A stretch of DNA of 64,000 nucleotides from an uncultured Alistipes sp. (lineage in GTDB: Bacteria; Bacteroidota; Bacteroidia; Bacteroidales; Rikenellaceae): assembly GCA_900770635.1 (NCBI GenBank), contig CAAGLB010000082.1:1-64000 (forward strand), written 5' to 3'. Below the pieces are notes generated by a model. It saw nothing but the letters and a program-made list of their open reading frames with translations, was not told the origin of the DNA and did not search any database. Both the position numbers and the translations under genes were made by a program. Below, piece by piece: positions 61,001 to 64,000 of the stretch (position 1 is its first letter; every line of letters begins with the position of its first letter).

Positions 61001-63178
61001 ATGAAAAAGATATTTGGACTTTTAGCAATTTGCGCTTTGACGCTCGTTGGTTGTAACGATACCCCTGAGCCAGAACCAGTGGTTAAGGCTCCTGTGGTAA
61101 CCCTTGATAAGCAGAGCGTTGAGGCTTCGGCAGAGGGTGGTGAGTTTACCGTAAACTATACTATTGAGAACCCTGTTGAGGGTGTTACTCTCGTAGTTAC
61201 GGAGGATGTAGAGTGGATTGAGGATGTTACTGCCGTGGATGGCGTAATTAGCTTCGCAGTTGCTGCAAACGACCTTGAGGAGGCTCGTGAGGCTACTCTT
61301 AATGTAGAGTACACTGGTGCCGAGGCACGTACTATCGCCGTTGCTCAGGCAGCAAAGGCTGTTGCTCCTACTCCAGAGTTGGCAACTATTACTCTCGAGG
61401 TGGAGAACGTAATTTGGAACAATGCTGATGTAACCGTAACTCCTTCGGAGGATGTGGAGTATATCCTTGGCGTTATGACTAAGGAGGATTTTGCTCCATA
61501 CGCAGAGGATATCGAGTCACTCGTTGCTGCACGTGTAGAGGAGTGGAAGGAGACTGCTCAGGAGTACCAGGATATGGGTTACGATGATCCTTGGCAGTAC
61601 TACTTGAAGAACGAGCAGCGCTCTGGCGAGAGAACATATAGCGTGAAGTATGACTCGCTCTACAATATGTCTTGGGATACGGAGTATGTTGTTTACTGCT
61701 TCGGTATGGATGACGAGGGTGAGCAGACTGCGTCTGTTGCCGTTAAGGAGTTCCGCACAGAGGCTCCAGTGCCAACATCAAATACCTTCACAATCACTAT
61801 TGGCGAGACTACAAAGACTTCTGTAGAGTTCACCGTGGAGCCTACAACCGACGACCCATACTACGTAACTATTGAGTCGGTAGATGTTTTGGCACCTTAT
61901 GGTCCAGATAAGGAGCAGTCATACGAGGATATGGTAAGATACCTCACTCCAGAGTATGATATGACTATCGAGCAGCGTACCTTCACAGGTAAGCAGACTC
62001 TCTACAACTCTGATCTTGGCAAGAGCGTTAATAGCTTCAAGACTTATCGTGTTGTTGTATGGGGCTTCGAGAATGGCCCTACTACCGATGTTTATATGTC
62101 GGAGGAGTTCAACCCAACAGACCCTGTTATCGACTTCGAGCCAGCAATCTACGTAGATGAGTACAACCACCGCAAGGTTATCTATAGTGTAGTACCTAAT
62201 AGCAGTGCTACCTACTACCACGCATTGCACACTGCAGCCGAGGTAGGTGAGGATGGTGGCGCACAGCTTGCCGCATCGCTCATCGAAGGCAACATCAACG
62301 CCAACCTCATCAGCGGCACAGTACAGAAGGAGGTAGAGGTACAGGCCGAGAGCGACTACTATGTTGTTGTCTTCGGCTACAATCCCGATACCAAGAGCAT
62401 GACCTCAGAGGTATTCCTCAGCGAGCTCATCACAACACCTGCAGAGCCAGCAGAGGCTCTAACACTCGATGTTGAGGTTACTAACCTCGCATGGAATGGC
62501 GCTGACATCTACGTTACACCAAGCAGCGACTTCAAATACTACTACGAGTGCCGCACACGCGCTAAGTTCGACGAGCGCTATGGCTCTGCCGAGGCATTCT
62601 ACCAGAAGGTACACGATGGCTGGGCAAGCGACGCAGCATCTTATGGCTACGATGTGGCTACTGTGGCTTCGTGGTACACCAACGAGGGTAGCGGCGTTGC
62701 CGACATTGGTCAGCTTCGCTGGAGCACCGACTATGTATTCGCAATCTTTGGCATTGATGCCGAGGGTAATCTCGCAACAGAGATAATTATCAAGGAGTTC
62801 ACAACACTCACACCTGCGCAGTCGTCTAACGAGTTCACAATCACCATCAACTCATTCACCAAGTCATCGGTGAACTTCACCGTGACACCTACCACCAACG
62901 ACCAGTACTACGTTACTGTCGAGAAGGTGGGTACTGTGAGCGGATATGGCCCAGATCAGGATAAGTCGTACGATGACCTTATCGACTATCTCCTCCCAGA
63001 GTATGAGAACCAGCTTACGCAGCGTCTCTTCACTAGTGAGCAGACCATCACCAACAGCGACCTTGGCAAGAGCGTAAACGGCTTTAGCGACTATGTTATC
63101 GTTGTTTGGGGCTTCAACAATGGCCCTACAACTACAGTCTTTATGTCGGAGGCATTCCGTCCTGCTGACCCAGAGTAG
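61001..63178 (+). CDS. BACON-domain lipoprotein with duplicated A-B modules (uncharacterised)
   Basis: A 725-residue protein. A lipoprotein signal (LVGC, Cys18) is followed by a BACON domain (about 33-117), module A1 (128-255), B1 (261-375), a middle module (378-480), A2 (487-603) and B2 (610-724). B1 and B2 are nearly identical in places (NSDLGKSVN, VVWGF...NGPTT). BACON domains are thought to bind carbohydrate or mucin. Synonymous codon choice changes near 62100: the first half favours NNT codons for Thr and Val, the second ACA and AAC, suggesting that the halves have separate histories. It follows the first lipoprotein by 44 bp. Confidence 0.83.
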   Translation: MKKIFGLLAICALTLVGCNDTPEPEPVVKAPVVTLDKQSVEASAEGGEFTVNYTIENPVEGVTLVVTEDVEWIEDVTAVDGVISFAVAANDLEEAREATLNVEYTGAEARTIAVAQAAKAVAPTPELATITLEVENVIWNNADVTVTPSEDVEYILGVMTKEDFAPYAEDIESLVAARVEEWKETAQEYQDMGYDDPWQYYLKNEQRSGERTYSVKYDSLYNMSWDTEYVVYCFGMDDEGEQTASVAVKEFRTEAPVPTSNTFTITIGETTKTSVEFTVEPTTDDPYYVTIESVDVLAPYGPDKEQSYEDMVRYLTPEYDMTIEQRTFTGKQTLYNSDLGKSVNSFKTYRVVVWGFENGPTTDVYMSEEFNPTDPVIDFEPAIYVDEYNHRKVIYSVVPNSSATYYHALHTAAEVGEDGGAQLAASLIEGNINANLISGTVQKEVEVQAESDYYVVVFGYNPDTKSMTSEVFLSELITTPAEPAEALTLDVEVTNLAWNGADIYVTPSSDFKYYYECRTRAKFDERYGSAEAFYQKVHDGWASDAASYGYDVATVASWYTNEGSGVADIGQLRWSTDYVFAIFGIDAEGNLATEIIIKEFTTLTPAQSSNEFTITINSFTKSSVNFTVTPTTNDQYYVTVEKVGTVSGYGPDQDKSYDDLIDYLLPEYENQLTQRLFTSEQTITNSDLGKSVNGFSDYVIVVWGFNNGPTTTVFMSEAFRPADPE

Positions 63179-63203
63179 TGAATGTGTAAACTATTGACAG
63201 ACA

Positions 63204-64000
63204 ATGAAGAAGATACTATTTATCATTACTATGCTTATCGGTGTCGTTGCGTGCGACATCGATAAGCCTGCACCAGAGCCAAAACCCGATGCCAAACCAG
63301 TGCTGACTATCACGTCCGAGGGCTCGTTGTGGGTTGAGGCCGAGGGTGGCGAGGGTGTGATTACCTATACGCTCGAGAACCCAGTTAAAGGTGTAGAGAT
63401 TGAGGTTGTTAGCTCTGTGGAGTGGATCGAGGCTACTGCGGGCCAGACTATTACCTACGTTGTTGCCGCCAACGAATTTGAGGAGGAGCGTCGTGGCACA
63501 ATCACCGTTTCGTATGGTGAGTACGATAGCTTCTCGGTGAGCATCATGCAGCGTGCTAACTTCGATGCCGATGTTGTGTTTGAGGCTAAGACACTCAATG
63601 GTAGCTACTATTTCGACATGGTTGAGGGTGCTACGGGCTACAGCTACAACCTTATGATCTCGGACAAGGGCCTTAATCAGAGCGGTCTTATGTACGATGA
63701 TGCGTCGTACTACCTCTTCGACCTCTATGCCGCTACGGGTGCGGTTGATGGCGTTGCCACCATCCCTGCTGGCGAGTACACATTGGGCATCGAGAAGAAG
63801 GCTGGCGTAATCGACGATGGTTATAGCTACCTTGCAAAAACTACATCTTCGGGCACTACAAAATTGCGCTACTCTGAGGTGCGCCTTGTGGTGTCGGAGA
63901 ATAAGATTGAGGCATTCATTACCCTTGAGAACGATGAGGTACACTATGTCAAGTATGAGGGTAGCCTCGCTATCGACTACTATCAGGCAGATAACAACAG
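63204..64000 (+). CDS. BACON-domain lipoprotein (partial, cut by window end)
   Basis: This frame starts at ATG 63204 and stays open for at least 265 codons to the window edge. It has a lipoprotein signal (MKKILFIITMLIGVVAC, Cys17), a Pro/Lys linker and a BACON domain (about 34-116; LENPVKGVEIEVVSSVEWIE, the same pattern as the BACON domain of the previous gene). The remainder (about 118-265) is beta-rich with many Tyr and does not resemble the A/B modules. It is 25 bp after the previous gene, so it is the third member of the operon. The frame on the opposite strand here is a shadow. Confidence 0.85.
   Translation, partial: MKKILFIITMLIGVVACDIDKPAPEPKPDAKPVLTITSEGSLWVEAEGGEGVITYTLENPVKGVEIEVVSSVEWIEATAGQTITYVVAANEFEEERRGTITVSYGEYDSFSVSIMQRANFDADVVFEAKTLNGSYYFDMVEGATGYSYNLMISDKGLNQSGLMYDDASYYLFDLYAATGAVDGVATIPAGEYTLGIEKKAGVIDDGYSYLAKTTSSGTTKLRYSEVRLVVSENKIEAFITLENDEVHYVKYEGSLAIDYYQADNN

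Noticed and set aside
63216..63944. 242-codon open frame on the minus strand at the right end
   Set aside because: The plus strand encodes a lipoprotein with a signal peptide and a BACON domain; the minus frame is its shadow.

Overview
This window is a 64-kb piece of a chromosome from a gut-type Bacteroidota, order Bacteroidales, most likely Rikenellaceae/Alistipes. The evidence is: promoters of the Bacteroidota type (TTG, about 20 bp, then TAnnTTTG) upstream of many genes; no clear Shine-Dalgarno sequences; and hallmark Bacteroidales genes (MurF-Alr fusion, FeoA-FeoB fusion with its small Cys-rich partner, 58-residue histone H1-like protein, BACON-domain lipoproteins, BspA-type leucine-rich repeats, long LepB, LptD beside an AmiC-type amidase). 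The genus is an inference. I saw no rRNA, tRNA, CRISPR array, transposase or phage gene.

Layout. 1-455: rplT (cut by the window edge) and rpmI with their own promoter. 594-14438 (minus strand): a tightly packed run from a periplasmic amidase through an MCE protein, MutS2, MurF-Alr, a tetrapyrrole-methylase-family methyltransferase, GrpE, DnaJ, a small membrane protein, MutL, a rhomboid protease and a membrane-anchored EEP phosphatase. 14624-17419: LptD, divergent from that run. 17420-17831: a repeat-rich spacer. 17832-19591: EamA transporter and UbiA prenyltransferase. 19685-27243: complete histidine-degradation operon (Dabb protein, FtcD, HutU, HutH, HutI, lipoprotein nitroreductase), which converts histidine to glutamate, ammonia and 5,10-methenyl-THF. 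27424-28862: NfeD and an SPFH protein. 28932-29936: FKBP lipoprotein. 30041-32913: three-gene steroid/bile-acid type cluster (SDR, old-yellow-enzyme reductase, steroid 5-alpha-reductase). 33177-36694: BspA-like LRR protein, a long minisatellite spacer and DnaK. 36993-51928: mostly housekeeping (TSUP exporter, second FKBP, YggS, C69 dipeptidase, Lpd, TruA, DapB, LepB, YigZ, UvrA, M16 protease, O-methyltransferase, ZIP transporter). 51998-55844: rubrerythrin, histone H1-like protein and the ferrous iron uptake genes. 55891-59460: dicarboxylate symporter, sirtuin, L,D-transpeptidase and threonine dehydrogenase. 59703-64000: a tandem array of secreted lipoproteins with paralogous modules, the last cut by the window end.

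The most notable items are the three-gene steroid-reductase operon with a 16-bp perfect-arm palindrome just after its predicted transcription start; the modular lipoprotein array at the right end; and a layered family of intergenic minisatellites (7-bp, 9-bp and 10-bp periods plus short hairpin cassettes) that recurs at four loci and once lies directly before a start codon (truA). Smaller oddities are a MutL whose endonuclease motif looks degenerate, a sirtuin without the zinc cysteines, an L,D-transpeptidase without a visible signal peptide, and two FKBP paralogues of which only one keeps a lipobox.
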